DNA of 64,000 nucleotides from JBFMFR01 sp040752025 (GTDB taxonomy: Bacteria > Chloroflexota > Anaerolineae > Anaerolineales > UBA4823), in NCBI GenBank assembly GCA_040752025.1, contig JBFMFR010000038.1, forward strand, positions 9,668-73,667, read 5' to 3'. How positions within the stretch are numbered: position 1 is the first letter of the stretch; each line of letters begins with the position of its first letter. Of the stretch, positions 43,823-53,141 are shown in pieces. The position numbers were made by a program, and so were the translations under genes. Below the pieces are notes generated by a model. That model made no database searches. It saw only the letters and a list, made by a program, of their open reading frames with translations, and had not been told where the DNA came from.

Positions 43823-44794
43823 TTATTCAAAAGTCTGCCTGATTTCATCCCAGGCGTCTAAAAAGGCCTGAACAACCTCAGGGTCATACTTCGTACCGCT
43901 GCCAGCTTCGATCTCGCTCTTTGCCAATTCGTACGGCGAGGCTTGCTGGTACACACGCGCCGATGTCATCGCATCAAAAGAATCTGCCACTGAGACAATC
44001 CTGGCCCCCAATGGGATCTCTTCGCCAGCCAGGCCATCTGGATAACCTGTGCCATCCCAACGCTCATGATGGTGACGAATGATCGGAATGACCTGTGACA
44101 GGTAAGGCACGCTCTGCAGCAACTCCGCGCCCACTACTGTGTGCTGTTTCATCTCCGCCCATTCCTGCATATCCAGTGGACCAGCCTTGGCAAGAATGCT
44201 TTCTGCGATGTAGATTTTCCCAATATCGTGGAGAATCGCGCCAAATTGTAGTGGTTTTATCTGTGCAACTGCCCATCCCATGTGCCGGGCGATCAAAACG
44301 CTGTAACTCATCACACGCTCAACGTGCCCGCGCGTATACTGATCGCGTAGTTCAATCGCATTTGAGAGCATGATCAGGCTGGCTTCATAAGCCTGCTCTA
44401 GCTGTGCCAGCATTATCTGCTGGTTGCGATCCAGGCGCGAGCGAATCGTTGCAACCAATTCCTGTCGATCTACTGGTTTGACCAGGTAATCCTCGACCCC
44501 CAGCTTCTTGCTGGCGAAAACGTCATCCCGCTCACCGCGTGCAGTCAAGAATATGAAAGGTATCGTCACCCACTCCGGATGTGTACGCACAACATTGTAA
44601 AACTCAAAGCCATCCATCTCGGGCATCGAGATATCTGAAAGGATCAGGTCTGGGAAGAGCTTCTCCATCTGCTGCAGCGCGTTCAGGCCGTGAATCGCGG
44701 AAACAACCTTGAAGCCCTCCGTCTCTAGCAGGATTTGTAAGCCTTCACGCAGGATATCGTGATCTTCAACAACTAAAATCGTCGCATCTGACAT
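43823..44794 (-). CDS. Response regulator with HD-GYP phosphodiesterase domain
   Basis: 323 residues. The receiver domain has ILVVEDHDILREGL, LILSDISMPEMDG (phospho-Asp) and the Lys in LVKPVDRQE. The HD-GYP domain follows with AILHDIGKIYI, IRHHHERWDGTGYPDGLAGE and VSVADSFDAMTS. HD-GYP proteins degrade cyclic di-GMP, so this probably links a two-component signal to c-di-GMP turnover. No kinase is adjacent. An ATG at 44806 would add four residues. Confidence 0.92.
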   Translation of the reverse strand: MSDATILVVEDHDILREGLQILLETEGFKVVSAIHGLNALQQMEKLFPDLILSDISMPEMDGFEFYNVVRTHPEWVTIPFIFLTARGERDDVFASKKLGVEDYLVKPVDRQELVATIRSRLDRNQQIMLAQLEQAYEASLIMLSNAIELRDQYTRGHVERVMSYSVLIARHMGWAVAQIKPLQFGAILHDIGKIYIAESILAKAGPLDMQEWAEMKQHTVVGAELLQSVPYLSQVIPIIRHHHERWDGTGYPDGLAGEEIPLGARIVSVADSFDAMTSARVYQQASPYELAKSEIEAGSGTKYDPEVVQAFLDAWDEIRQTFE

Positions 44795-44920
44795 ACCATC
44801 ATCCAAAGTCCCAAAATCGTATTGTCTCTATTCTAACGCAATTTTGCAAGCGCTGTTACAATATCTTTGGATGAATTACCAGCAAATTCCATGATTCCAA
44901 GAGGGTAGAGGCCTTCACAA

Positions 44921-45871
44921 ATGTCGATAAAAATTCCCGAAAAAGCAGAGACGGTTCACACACTAGATTTGAATTTCCTGGGTTTACATGGCGTTATTGC
45001 CGCCTACTTGATCCCACACGCACAAGGTGCAATCCTGATTGAAAGTGGGCCCGGCTCAACCCTGCCTGGCTTGCAAGCCGGCCTCCAGGACCTCGGGATG
45101 AGCGTGCAAGACATTACTGATTTATTCGTCACACACATCCACCTGGATCACGCTGGCGCGGGCGGTTGGCTGGCCCGGCAAGGAACTCAAATCCATGTAC
45201 ATCCAGCCGGCGCACCTCACCTGCTCGATCCAGAAAAACTGCTTTCCAGTGCAACTCGCATTTATGGCGACAAAATGGATTTGCTGTGGGGCGAATTCCT
45301 GCCTGTGCCAGTTGAGCGCCTGTCGGTCATGGAACATAACCAGGTGTTCGAGGTCGGAGGCGTAAAAATTCGCGCCCTGGATACTCCTGGACATGCCAAC
45401 CATCATCTTGCTTATGTGTGTAACGGGATTTGCTTCAGCGGCGATGTCGGAGGTGTTCGTCTGGCTGGATACCGGCATCTGCGCCTGCCTACTCCTCCCC
45501 CTGAATTTCACCTCGAAACATGGCGGCAGAGTTTGAAGCTGCTCCAGGACGAGTTCGGGCGAGGATCATTCACTCGCCTGGCGCCCACGCATTTCGGCAT
45601 CTTCCAGGATACAGATTGGCACCTGGCCGCGCTGGAGGGAACTCTCGATGAAATCGAACAATGGGTTTTAACTAACCTGCCTGCGGAACCATCCTTCGAG
45701 CAGCTCAACGCACAATTCCTGGAATGGACCCGCCAGCGCTCCTTAGCACAAGGCCTTCAAAACTCCGATTTTGACGCCTACGAAGCTGCAAACCCATCCT
45801 GGATGTCACCCCAGGGCATTCAACGTTACTGGCGTAAGTACCGCAAGGATGTTGAAAAGGCAAACCGCTAG
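44921..45871 (+). CDS. MBL-fold metallohydrolase
   Basis: 316 residues. The metal motif is VTHIHLDHAGAGGW, with the later ligands in DTPGHANHH and CFSGDVGG. The C-terminal 100 residues are helical. It belongs to the glyoxalase II-like/RNase Z-unrelated MBL hydrolases; the substrate is unknown. The sirtuin gene lies 41 bp downstream on the same strand. Confidence 0.87.
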   Translation: MSIKIPEKAETVHTLDLNFLGLHGVIAAYLIPHAQGAILIESGPGSTLPGLQAGLQDLGMSVQDITDLFVTHIHLDHAGAGGWLARQGTQIHVHPAGAPHLLDPEKLLSSATRIYGDKMDLLWGEFLPVPVERLSVMEHNQVFEVGGVKIRALDTPGHANHHLAYVCNGICFSGDVGGVRLAGYRHLRLPTPPPEFHLETWRQSLKLLQDEFGRGSFTRLAPTHFGIFQDTDWHLAALEGTLDEIEQWVLTNLPAEPSFEQLNAQFLEWTRQRSLAQGLQNSDFDAYEAANPSWMSPQGIQRYWRKYRKDVEKANR

Positions 45872-45912
45872 CCCAGGTTGGGCTGTCCACACAAGGGCAG
45901 ACAAGAGGCGCT

Positions 45913-46677
45913 ATGAAGAATCTGTCGATAGACCAGTTGGAGCACTCTGAATTTGTAAACCGGTTGCGGACTGCGCGCAGTGTGGCCGTACTCACCGGAG
46001 CAGGCATCTCCGCTGAAAGCGGCGTGCCCACATTCCGGGAGGCACAAATTGGTTTATGGGCGCGTTTTCGCCCAGAGGAACTGGCGACTCCACAAGCCTT
46101 CCGGAAAGATCCACGCCTGATTTGGGAATGGTACACCTGGCGGCGCGAATTGGTCCAACAGGCCAGGCCCAATCCCGGGCACCTGGCCCTGGCAGCGATG
46201 GAAGAGCGGATACCAGTCTTTGCGTTGATCACCCAAAACGTAGATGGGCTGCACCAACTAGCAGGCAGCGGCAATCGCTTCCCGGTAATCGAACTACATG
46301 GCAATATTTGTCGCACAAAATGTTTCGAAGAGGACATCCCGGTCGAAACCTGGGAAGAAACCGATCAAATCCCACCGCGTTGCCCCCGGTGCGGCGGGCC
46401 GCTGCGCCCTGATGTGGTCTGGTTCGGGGAGGCGCTGCCCCTCCAGGCCATCCAGGCCGCCTGGGAGGCTACCCAAACCTGTGAAATCTTCTTCTCGATT
46501 GGCACTTCCGGCTTGGTTGAGCCAGCCGCCTCGCTGCCGTTCATGGCTCTGAAAGCTGGCGCCAGCGTGGTCGAGGTCAACCCAAACGAAACACCGCTCA
46601 CCTCACACGCTACTTATGTACTGAACGGACCGTCTGGGATAATTCTACCGGCCATCGTCAAAGCCATTTGGGGATAA
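45913..46677 (+). CDS. Sir2-family NAD-dependent protein deacylase
   Basis: 254 residues. GAGISAESGVPTFR (29-42) binds NAD, TQNVDGLHQLAGS and ELHGN hold the catalytic Asn/Asp/His region, and CPRCGGPLRPDVVWFGE includes a zinc Cys pair. WEWYTWRRELV carries the Tyr-x-x-Arg pair that marks class III (SIRT5/CobB-like) enzymes and favours succinyl/malonyl-lysine substrates. The first zinc pair is unusual: CRTKC (CxxxC) and no further Cys before CPRC. Confidence 0.93.
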   Translation: MKNLSIDQLEHSEFVNRLRTARSVAVLTGAGISAESGVPTFREAQIGLWARFRPEELATPQAFRKDPRLIWEWYTWRRELVQQARPNPGHLALAAMEERIPVFALITQNVDGLHQLAGSGNRFPVIELHGNICRTKCFEEDIPVETWEETDQIPPRCPRCGGPLRPDVVWFGEALPLQAIQAAWEATQTCEIFFSIGTSGLVEPAASLPFMALKAGASVVEVNPNETPLTSHATYVLNGPSGIILPAIVKAIWG

Positions 46678-46685
46678 GGATGCCT

Positions 46686-47471
46686 TTACCTGCGGTTTAC
46701 CATCAAGGATTGCAGCGCGTCGTACCAGAAAATATACGCCAGCCCGGAGCAGAACACTCCCAGGAAGCCCACGCTCAACCAGCCCTCCCCAGGCAGTGCG
46801 CGCACCTCACTTAGGCCCGTTTGAGCGAGAAACAACAGCGAACTGAACAGCCAGCCAAACATCATTACATAGAACATCATGCGCGTGGCTGGAAATTGCC
46901 GCAAGCCACGCCGTGACAGTGTAGAGAACACCGCCCAATTCAGAGCACTGATCAATACCAGGAAATCCCCAACCGTTCCGAAGCGTCCCTTCGCCAGCCC
47001 CCGCAGGTCACCCTGAGTGACCACCAGCAAAACCCCTAACGCAGCCAACAGGATGCCAATCGCCTGCCTCAAAACCAGGCGCTCACCCAAAGCTGCCCAA
47101 CCGAGCAAGGCCATAAAGATTGGCGTGGTAGCTACAATCCAGGAGGTAGTTGTCGCCTGGGCAGTCTGCAAACCAGTGGACTGCAACCATTGGTGGAAAG
47201 TGATCCCCAAGAAGCCCAGCAGCGCCAGATAAGCCAGTTCTTTGCCCCCTGGGATAGCGAACTGGCGGCGCACAGCGGTAGCTGTCCCCAGGATCAACAC
47301 GCCCATTCCAAAGCGCAGCCAGATCACCGTGGCTGGCGAAACAAAACCCAGGGCAACCTTGGTTGCTACAAAAGAAACCCCCCAGGCAATCACAGCCAGT
47401 AATACCTCAAGGACAGGAATCACGGCTGCTTTAGAAGAATGGGTCAGAATCCGTGCATGCGGCCCGCTCAC
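46686..47471 (-). pseudogene. EamA/DMT transporter lacking the last two helices
   Basis: 261 residues. The first EamA repeat is intact (AWGVSFVATKVALGFVSPAT; STGLQTAQATTTSWIVATTP), but the second ends abruptly: FCSGLAYIFWYDALQSL is followed directly by MVNRR and stop. In full-length members about 40 residues and two helices lie between this Tyr-Asp-Ala-Leu-Gln motif and a C-terminal VNRR-like tail. The intact frame and tail suggest an in-frame internal deletion. The start is GTG, weakly supported. It may be non-functional. Confidence 0.65.
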
Positions 47472-47492
47472 AGCGCGCTGGAATGGATAGTT

Positions 47493-47942
47493 CTAAAAGC
47501 CTCGCAGTAATGGGCGCGTCCAGGGGGTGCCCAACAATACAACTACCAACATCAATGAAAACCAGATTGCCGCGCGCTGGTGTTTGGCAGCTGCTCCCTC
47601 TACTTTACGGGGTAAAATGCTCCCCAGGTGTGCAAAAACCACAGCCAGCACCATGTAAAAAACGTGCTCCAGGGCAAAGAAGCGCAGGTCAGGATTCCCC
47701 ATGGCTGCGCCAAAGTTCTGGAAAGCGCTGCGCGTAAGCGGGCTGAAAAAGATATGCAATAGCAATCCGAGTAGAAATTGGATGTCGATCGCCATCCCAG
47801 TGAACATGCCCACCTGGCGATCTCGGCCTGTCCATGCGCGTTTGCCAAACCACCCCAGGTAAGCGCGTACAACCGCCAGGATGGCCAGGATCAAAACGAC
47901 CCAGCGAACCAGGTTATGTAAAGCTAATAAAATCGGATACAT
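47493..47942 (-). CDS. Small polytopic membrane protein
   Basis: 149 residues with four hydrophobic helices. The start MYPILLALHNLVRWVVLILA has a His in the first helix, and further His residues sit in LLGLLLHIFF and LEHVFYMVLAVVFAHLG, reminiscent of b561-like haem proteins; haem binding is not established. AGGAGG seven bases before the ATG at 47942 fixes the start. It precedes the truncated transporter on the same strand by 21 bp. Its promoter is covered by a long inverted repeat. Confidence 0.7.
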   Translation of the reverse strand: MYPILLALHNLVRWVVLILAILAVVRAYLGWFGKRAWTGRDRQVGMFTGMAIDIQFLLGLLLHIFFSPLTRSAFQNFGAAMGNPDLRFFALEHVFYMVLAVVFAHLGSILPRKVEGAAAKHQRAAIWFSLMLVVVLLGTPWTRPLLRGF

Positions 47943-48006
47943 TGTAAGGCCTCCTGCAGCCATCAGACTAAAAATCGAATACTTACCCACCGGTCTGTAA
48001 ACGAGC

Positions 48007-48037
48007 CAATCTTACCAAAACTAGGTAAGATTGTCAA
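48007..48037 (-). promoter_or_regulatory. Promoter with overlapping inverted-repeat operator
   Basis: The minus strand has a perfect -35 TTGACA (48032-48037), a 17-bp spacer and -10 TAAGAT (48009-48014), about 60 nt upstream of the 149-residue membrane protein. A perfect 10-bp inverted repeat, CAATCTTACC (48007-48016) and GGTAAGATTG (48024-48033), with a 7-bp centre covers the spacer and -10. A repressor bound there would block RNA polymerase. Confidence 0.65.
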
Positions 48038-48157
48038 TTTCCGCATTTGGTTGACGTTGGTGCGCGTGTATCCCTTATCTTGGATGCTGTTCTATGATAG
48101 GATTCGATACGTTGCCTCTCTCATTGAGGCCCAATCCTTCTTTCACTTTGAGGAGCT

Positions 48158-49507
48158 ATGTTCGACATTCCCGACGCTGAAATCCTACCCCTTTGCCTGG
48201 AGCACGGCTTCTGGACCTGGTCAGCCCAGGCAAAAGTCACCCCCATCCCGGTCAAGCGCGCCCAAGGTGTGTATTTCTGGGACGTAAATGATAAACGCTA
48301 CCTGGATCTGAACTCTATGGTGATGTGCGTCAACATCGGTCATGGCGATGAGCGCGTGATCAACGCTATCATAGAGCAGGCCCGCCAGTTACCTTTCGCT
48401 GGCCCTCCAATGGCGACTCGCCCTCGCGCCATGCTGGGCAAGCTGCTGGCGGAGATCACCCCTGGCAATCTTAATCGCTTCCTGTTCACCCTGGGCGGGG
48501 CTGACGCCAACGAAAATGCCATCAAGTTGGCGCGCGCTTACACAGGCAAGCACAAGATCCTGGCGCGTTATCGCTCTTATCACGGCGCCTCGGCTGGGGC
48601 CATCGCCGCCACCGGCGATCCACGCCGGGTTGCCTGGGAACCCAATTTAATGACCGGCGTGGTGCATTTCCTCGATCCCTATCGCTATCGCTCCACCTTC
48701 CACCGCACCAATCCAGACATCTCGGAAGCAGAGTTTGCACAGGATTATCTCAATCACCTGGAGGAGATCATCCTGTATGAGGGGCCGGAGACCATCGCAG
48801 CGGTCCTGCTGGAGAGCGTCACCGGCACCAACGGTGTGATCATCCCGCCTGAGGGCTACCTGCAAGGCGTGCGCGCCCTGTGCGATCGCTACGGTATTTT
48901 GCTCATCGCCGATGAGGTCATGAGCGGCTTCGGACGCACCGGCAAGTGGTTCGCTGTCGAGCATTGGGACGTGGCGCCAGACCTGATGACGATGGCCAAA
49001 GGCCTGACCTCTGCTTATGCCCCCCTGGGAGCCGTAGCCATGCGGCCGGAGATTGCCGAGTTTTTCAACGAACGCACTTTCCAGGGCGGGCTAACTTATA
49101 ACGCGCATCCCATCTCACTGGCGGCGGCGATTGCCAACATCCAGGTGATGCAAGCGGATCACCTGGTGGAGAGGGCAGCGGCGATGGGGCCGGTGCTGCA
49201 CCGCATGTTAGCCGACCTGGGCGAGCAGCACCCTTCGGTTGGCGAAGTCCGTTCGATCGGCCTGTTCGGCATCCTGGAGTTGGTACGCGATCGCCGTACC
49301 CGGGAGCCGCTGGCGCCCTTCAATAGCAACAGCCCGGAAATGCTTGCCGTGCGCAAGTATTTGCTCGATCACGGGGTGTACGTGTACTCCCACTGGCATA
49401 CCATCCTGATTATCCCACCCCTGATCATCACCGAAGAACAACTGGCGCAGGGCTTCGCCGTGCTGGACCAGGCGCTGCAGATCAGCGATGCGGCGGTAAA
49501 AGCCTGA
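48158..49507 (+). CDS. Class III pyridoxal-phosphate aminotransferase
   Basis: 449 residues. GVYFWDVNDKRYLDLNSMVM is the N-terminal signature, FTLGGADANENAIKLAR the phosphate-binding turn, LIADEVMSGFGRTGKWFAVE contains the cofactor Asp, and LMTMAKGLTSAYAPLGAV holds the Schiff-base Lys. It resembles taurine/beta-alanine:pyruvate aminotransferases; the amino donor cannot be fixed. GAGGAG lies directly before the ATG. Confidence 0.9.
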   Translation: MFDIPDAEILPLCLEHGFWTWSAQAKVTPIPVKRAQGVYFWDVNDKRYLDLNSMVMCVNIGHGDERVINAIIEQARQLPFAGPPMATRPRAMLGKLLAEITPGNLNRFLFTLGGADANENAIKLARAYTGKHKILARYRSYHGASAGAIAATGDPRRVAWEPNLMTGVVHFLDPYRYRSTFHRTNPDISEAEFAQDYLNHLEEIILYEGPETIAAVLLESVTGTNGVIIPPEGYLQGVRALCDRYGILLIADEVMSGFGRTGKWFAVEHWDVAPDLMTMAKGLTSAYAPLGAVAMRPEIAEFFNERTFQGGLTYNAHPISLAAAIANIQVMQADHLVERAAAMGPVLHRMLADLGEQHPSVGEVRSIGLFGILELVRDRRTREPLAPFNSNSPEMLAVRKYLLDHGVYVYSHWHTILIIPPLIITEEQLAQGFAVLDQALQISDAAVKA

Positions 49508-49522
49508 TCTTGCTATCTGGCA

Positions 49523-50977
49523 GTGAGCGACATCCCGCCCCTGTTCTTAGAAAACATGCAAAGCCTGTTGGGCGATGCGTATCCTGCCTTCCTGGCAAGC
49601 TACAATGATCCGCCCATAACCGGTTTACGGGCGAACACCTTGAAAATCACCCCACAGGCTCTGGCAGAACGCCTGCCTTTCACCCTGGAGCGCCTGCCGT
49701 GGTCTCCAGCAGGGTTCCGGCTCAGTGAAAGGCAGGCTGTACCAGGCAAGCACCCTTACCACGCCGCCGGCCTGTACTACCTGCAAGAGCCCTCTGCGAT
49801 GGCGGTGGCAGAAGCGCTCGCCCCCCAGCCTGGGGAGCGCGTCCTGGACTTGTGCGCGGCCCCAGGCGGCAAATCCACCCACCTGGCAGCGCTCATGGAG
49901 AACCAGGGGCTGCTGGTCGCCAATGAAATCCACCCGCAGCGGGTGTGGGAACTGGCAGAGAACCTGGAACGTTGGGGGGCATCCAACGTGGCGATCGCCA
50001 ACGAAAGCCCGGCGCGTTTGGCACAATCTTTCGATGCGTTTTTTGACCGGGTGTTGGTAGACGCTCCCTGTTCAGGAGAGGGCATGTTCCGCAAGAGCCA
50101 GACAGCTCGCCAGGAATGGACACCCGAGTTGGTACAGCGTTGTGCCATACGCCAAAAAGCCATCCTGGAAGATGCCCTGAGCATGGTGCGTCCTGGCGGT
50201 TGGTTGGTTTATGCAACCTGCACCTTCAACCCAGACGAGAACGAAAGGGTGATCGCCAGCCTGCTGGAGGCAAATCCGCAGTTCGAGCTGGTAGCCATCC
50301 CCCCCTTTCCCGGCAGCCAGCCAGGCAAAACCGAATGGCTTGCAGCGGATTCACCGCCCGCCCAGGTTGGAGGCTGCCTGCGCTTATGGCCTCACCACTG
50401 CATGGGAGAGGGGCACTTCCTGGCTTTGCTGCGCCGCCAACCAGTGCAGGACCCGCAGGCGAACGATACCCACCCATCCAGTTACCTGGCAAAAGCTCGC
50501 CATATGAAAGGGCCCAACACAGGCGCCAGCGCATCTGCCATCCAACTCTTCGAGCAATTCTGCCGGGAGCATCTCACCCTCAATCCCGCGGCAGAGCAAA
50601 CTGCACAACAACGCCTGCAAGTATCCGGCACCTATCTGTATGCGCTGCCACAGGATCTGCCCAACCTGGGTGACTTACGCCTGATCCACCCCGGGCGATG
50701 GTTGGGCAGCCTGCACACTGGCAAAACCCGGCGGCAAGAGCGTTTCATACCCTCACACGCCCTGGCGATGAGCCTGCGCCCCGAGAACTGCCAGCAGGTT
50801 ATCAACCTCTCAGCAGACGACCCGCAAATACGGACCTACCTGCACGGGGGAACCTGGCAACAGCAGGGTAAAGACGGCTGGGCGCTGGTTTGTGTGGACG
50901 AATTTCCCCTGGGTTGGGCAAAACGTGTCCAGGGGCAGATCAAGAATTATTACCCGCGCGGCCTGCGCTGGCTTTGA
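49523..50977 (+). CDS. RsmF-like rRNA (cytosine-5) methyltransferase
   Basis: 484 residues of the NOL1/NOP2/Sun family. VLDLCAAPGGKSTHLAALM binds SAM, VLVDAPCSGEGMFRK holds one catalytic Cys and VYATCTFNPDENE the other. A C-terminal PUA-like extension of about 170 residues (LRLIHPGRWLGSLHTGKTRR) resembles RsmF. It methylates a cytosine in rRNA. Start is GTG: the family's N-terminal DIPPLFLENMQSLLGDAYPA begins right there. Its 3' end overlaps the convergent gene by 28 bp. Confidence 0.87.
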   Translation: MSDIPPLFLENMQSLLGDAYPAFLASYNDPPITGLRANTLKITPQALAERLPFTLERLPWSPAGFRLSERQAVPGKHPYHAAGLYYLQEPSAMAVAEALAPQPGERVLDLCAAPGGKSTHLAALMENQGLLVANEIHPQRVWELAENLERWGASNVAIANESPARLAQSFDAFFDRVLVDAPCSGEGMFRKSQTARQEWTPELVQRCAIRQKAILEDALSMVRPGGWLVYATCTFNPDENERVIASLLEANPQFELVAIPPFPGSQPGKTEWLAADSPPAQVGGCLRLWPHHCMGEGHFLALLRRQPVQDPQANDTHPSSYLAKARHMKGPNTGASASAIQLFEQFCREHLTLNPAAEQTAQQRLQVSGTYLYALPQDLPNLGDLRLIHPGRWLGSLHTGKTRRQERFIPSHALAMSLRPENCQQVINLSADDPQIRTYLHGGTWQQQGKDGWALVCVDEFPLGWAKRVQGQIKNYYPRGLRWL

Positions 50978-52713
50978 ACACGAGCCTTTTCCAACCGAAA
51001 AATGCGCCGCAGGATCGCCAGCGAAACTGCATAAGTGGAGTCCATGCCAAAATACGACAGGTTGCCAGCTCCCAGGTTCTTGCCCTTTCCCAGAGGCGTA
51101 TCCGAAGCGTAGTGCAAAATTCCTAAATCGAACGGCAGCCCGTACAAGTTGACCAACTCATCAATCGGATGGCGCTTGGGCCGGTACATTTCGTAAACCG
51201 CCGAGAGGTAGGGTCCGGCTTCCATCTCAATCACTGTATAGCCTTCTCGATAGAAAACATCCATATAGTGGGCGTTTTGCAGAAATGTACCGAGCACCGA
51301 GACGGATTTTTGGTTATCCAGCACGGTGCCATAAACCAGATCCTGAGCCACATCCGCCGACGAGAAACAGTTGGCATACAAATACGTGTTGCGCGACTGC
51401 TCATCGTGCACCACATTCGAGATCATCACATCGCCAACGACTGCGTTCAGGGTGGCTGCTTTGCCCATCACGTAAACTCCCAACACGGAGCCAACCTGGG
51501 AAGCGACTTCAGCCAGCAAATTGAACGCCGACAGCCCCAGCGGGTAGTCGATGTTCAGAATGACTGCATCGCTTTCTGCCAGCCAGGAGGCCGCCCCAGA
51601 AGCTTCCGCCAACCCCGGGCCATTGAAGTGCAGCCGCCCATCGAACCAGGCCGGGTTCAACCGGGATAGTTCGAAAACTTGCGCCTCGACATCAAAAGAG
51701 CGCTGGCTGGGGACGCGCAAAATATTCAATTCCTGCTCGCATAACCGCTGTTCTTCGATAGAGTCGCGGCCCTGCGACGCTTGCTGGTACTTCTTCAAAA
51801 GGTAGTAAAGGAAATTCTCACGGCTGGATGCCGCCTGGCCTCCCTGGATGTCTGCCCACTCAGCCAACAACTGAACATTATGCGTTTGCTCCAGGAAGCG
51901 CGCCAAAATTTCCTGCTGGTTCAAAGCAAAGCCACTCAGGATATTCACCAGGCTGTGCGTATTGCTGGAAACGAAGTAAACCGGCCGCTCATACAGAAAT
52001 GGCGCAGCCTGAGCGATATTATCCCACCAATCGTGGGTCGCCCGCCGGTATTCGATGAGAGACCCGCTGAGAAGCTGCAAGCGCAGATTGAGCGGCGCGG
52101 CGGCTATTTTCTCCAGATAGCTTTCAAAATCATCCCCCCAAATCATCTGCAGTCGATCCACATCTTCCGGCAAGATGCCCAATACCTGCGCCAGCCGGGT
52201 GTGGGCAACAGGCTCCCCCAGCAGTTCATCTGACAGATCATTCCAGGGCGTTACCGGCAGCCTCTCTTGCAAGCGCAAGTGGAGCTTGTTCCATTCGATC
52301 TGGTAGGCTGCCAGCAAGGGGACGATATCATCGATATCCGAGCGGCTGGCGATAAAGCAGGCCAATATCTCCTTGCCATCGAAAAAGCAGCGGCGGCGCC
52401 TGGCCAGCGCAAACACCTCTTGCCAGGCGCTCACCTCGCCGTAGCCAGCGCGCTCGAAAACCCTGGCGCTCTGACCGAGCACGATCAACTGCACATCCGC
52501 CATACAGGCTGGCAGCCGCAACTGGCAGTAAATAAAAGCAGCCATATCACTGCCCAGGTCGCGCGCTCCAGGGTGCAGCAGCGATTTCATCCCGGCGTGC
52601 GCTTCTTCCAACGTGCGGATCTTCACCTCAGCCGAAGAGCGCAGCAGCGAATAGTAAGTACGCTGGTAGAGCTCGATCTCCTCAGAGCCAGTGCTGGGAA
52701 CCGTTCTTTCCAT
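50950..52713 (-). CDS. Uncharacterised protein with C-terminal nucleoside-phosphorylase/nucleosidase-like domain
   Basis: 587 residues. The first 340 residues are mainly helical and unassigned. The C-terminal part (about 360-575) carries the order of motifs seen in the PNP/MTAN fold: GKAATLNAVVGDVMISN (417-433), VIEMEAG (494-500, the ribose-binding Met-Glu pair) and LHYASDTPLG (533-542, the base-binding Asp). This assignment is mine from motif spacing and is not certain. It is the last gene of the xanthine-dehydrogenase-like operon, 17 bp after the small membrane protein, so a purine or nucleoside substrate is plausible. Confidence 0.65.
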   Translation of the reverse strand: MERTVPSTGSEEIELYQRTYYSLLRSSAEVKIRTLEEAHAGMKSLLHPGARDLGSDMAAFIYCQLRLPACMADVQLIVLGQSARVFERAGYGEVSAWQEVFALARRRRCFFDGKEILACFIASRSDIDDIVPLLAAYQIEWNKLHLRLQERLPVTPWNDLSDELLGEPVAHTRLAQVLGILPEDVDRLQMIWGDDFESYLEKIAAAPLNLRLQLLSGSLIEYRRATHDWWDNIAQAAPFLYERPVYFVSSNTHSLVNILSGFALNQQEILARFLEQTHNVQLLAEWADIQGGQAASSRENFLYYLLKKYQQASQGRDSIEEQRLCEQELNILRVPSQRSFDVEAQVFELSRLNPAWFDGRLHFNGPGLAEASGAASWLAESDAVILNIDYPLGLSAFNLLAEVASQVGSVLGVYVMGKAATLNAVVGDVMISNVVHDEQSRNTYLYANCFSSADVAQDLVYGTVLDNQKSVSVLGTFLQNAHYMDVFYREGYTVIEMEAGPYLSAVYEMYRPKRHPIDELVNLYGLPFDLGILHYASDTPLGKGKNLGAGNLSYFGMDSTYAVSLAILRRIFRLEKARVQSQRRPRG

Positions 52714-52730
52714 AATCGAATAGGAAGCGT

Positions 52731-53141
52731 TTAGCGGCGCGTCTTAAATTTTTTCTTCTTTCTACGAGACCGTAGCGGCGGTGCATCCAGCGGCCCATAG
52801 CGTGAGGGTCCCATGGCGCTATACATAATGGCATAAAAGAACACTAACACGCCGAAACCCAACAAAGCCAACAACGCCGCAGTCAGCAATACTGCATACA
52901 AGTGGTTTACAGGAATGTTGATCAGTGGGACCGGCCTGGAGGCCATTAGTTCATACGAAGCATTGGCCTGCGGCAACCAATTATTGCGGATATTGGCATC
53001 GACCAACTCCACTGCCCCGGCAAAGGACATGATCGGGATCAAGATGATCAGGATCAGGCCAATGCCCCGCCAGATCGGATGCACCGTCCAGGGACGGCTC
53101 GCCATCTGACCTTCCGTCGAATATTTCGAATATCTACCCAT
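52731..53141 (-). CDS. Small two-helix membrane protein in the molybdenum hydroxylase operon
   Basis: 136 residues with two hydrophobic helices (GIGLILIILIPIMSFAGAVE and YAVLLTAALLALLGFGVLVF), a short extracytoplasmic loop and a very basic tail (RSRRKKKKFKTRR). No family is recognised. The ATG overlaps the last eight bases of the FAD/Fe-S subunit gene (ATGGGTAG) and GGAGATG lies upstream, so it is coupled to that gene. It could anchor or couple the hydroxylase to the membrane; this is a guess from context. Confidence 0.7.
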   Translation of the reverse strand: MGRYSKYSTEGQMASRPWTVHPIWRGIGLILIILIPIMSFAGAVELVDANIRNNWLPQANASYELMASRPVPLINIPVNHLYAVLLTAALLALLGFGVLVFFYAIMYSAMGPSRYGPLDAPPLRSRRKKKKFKTRR

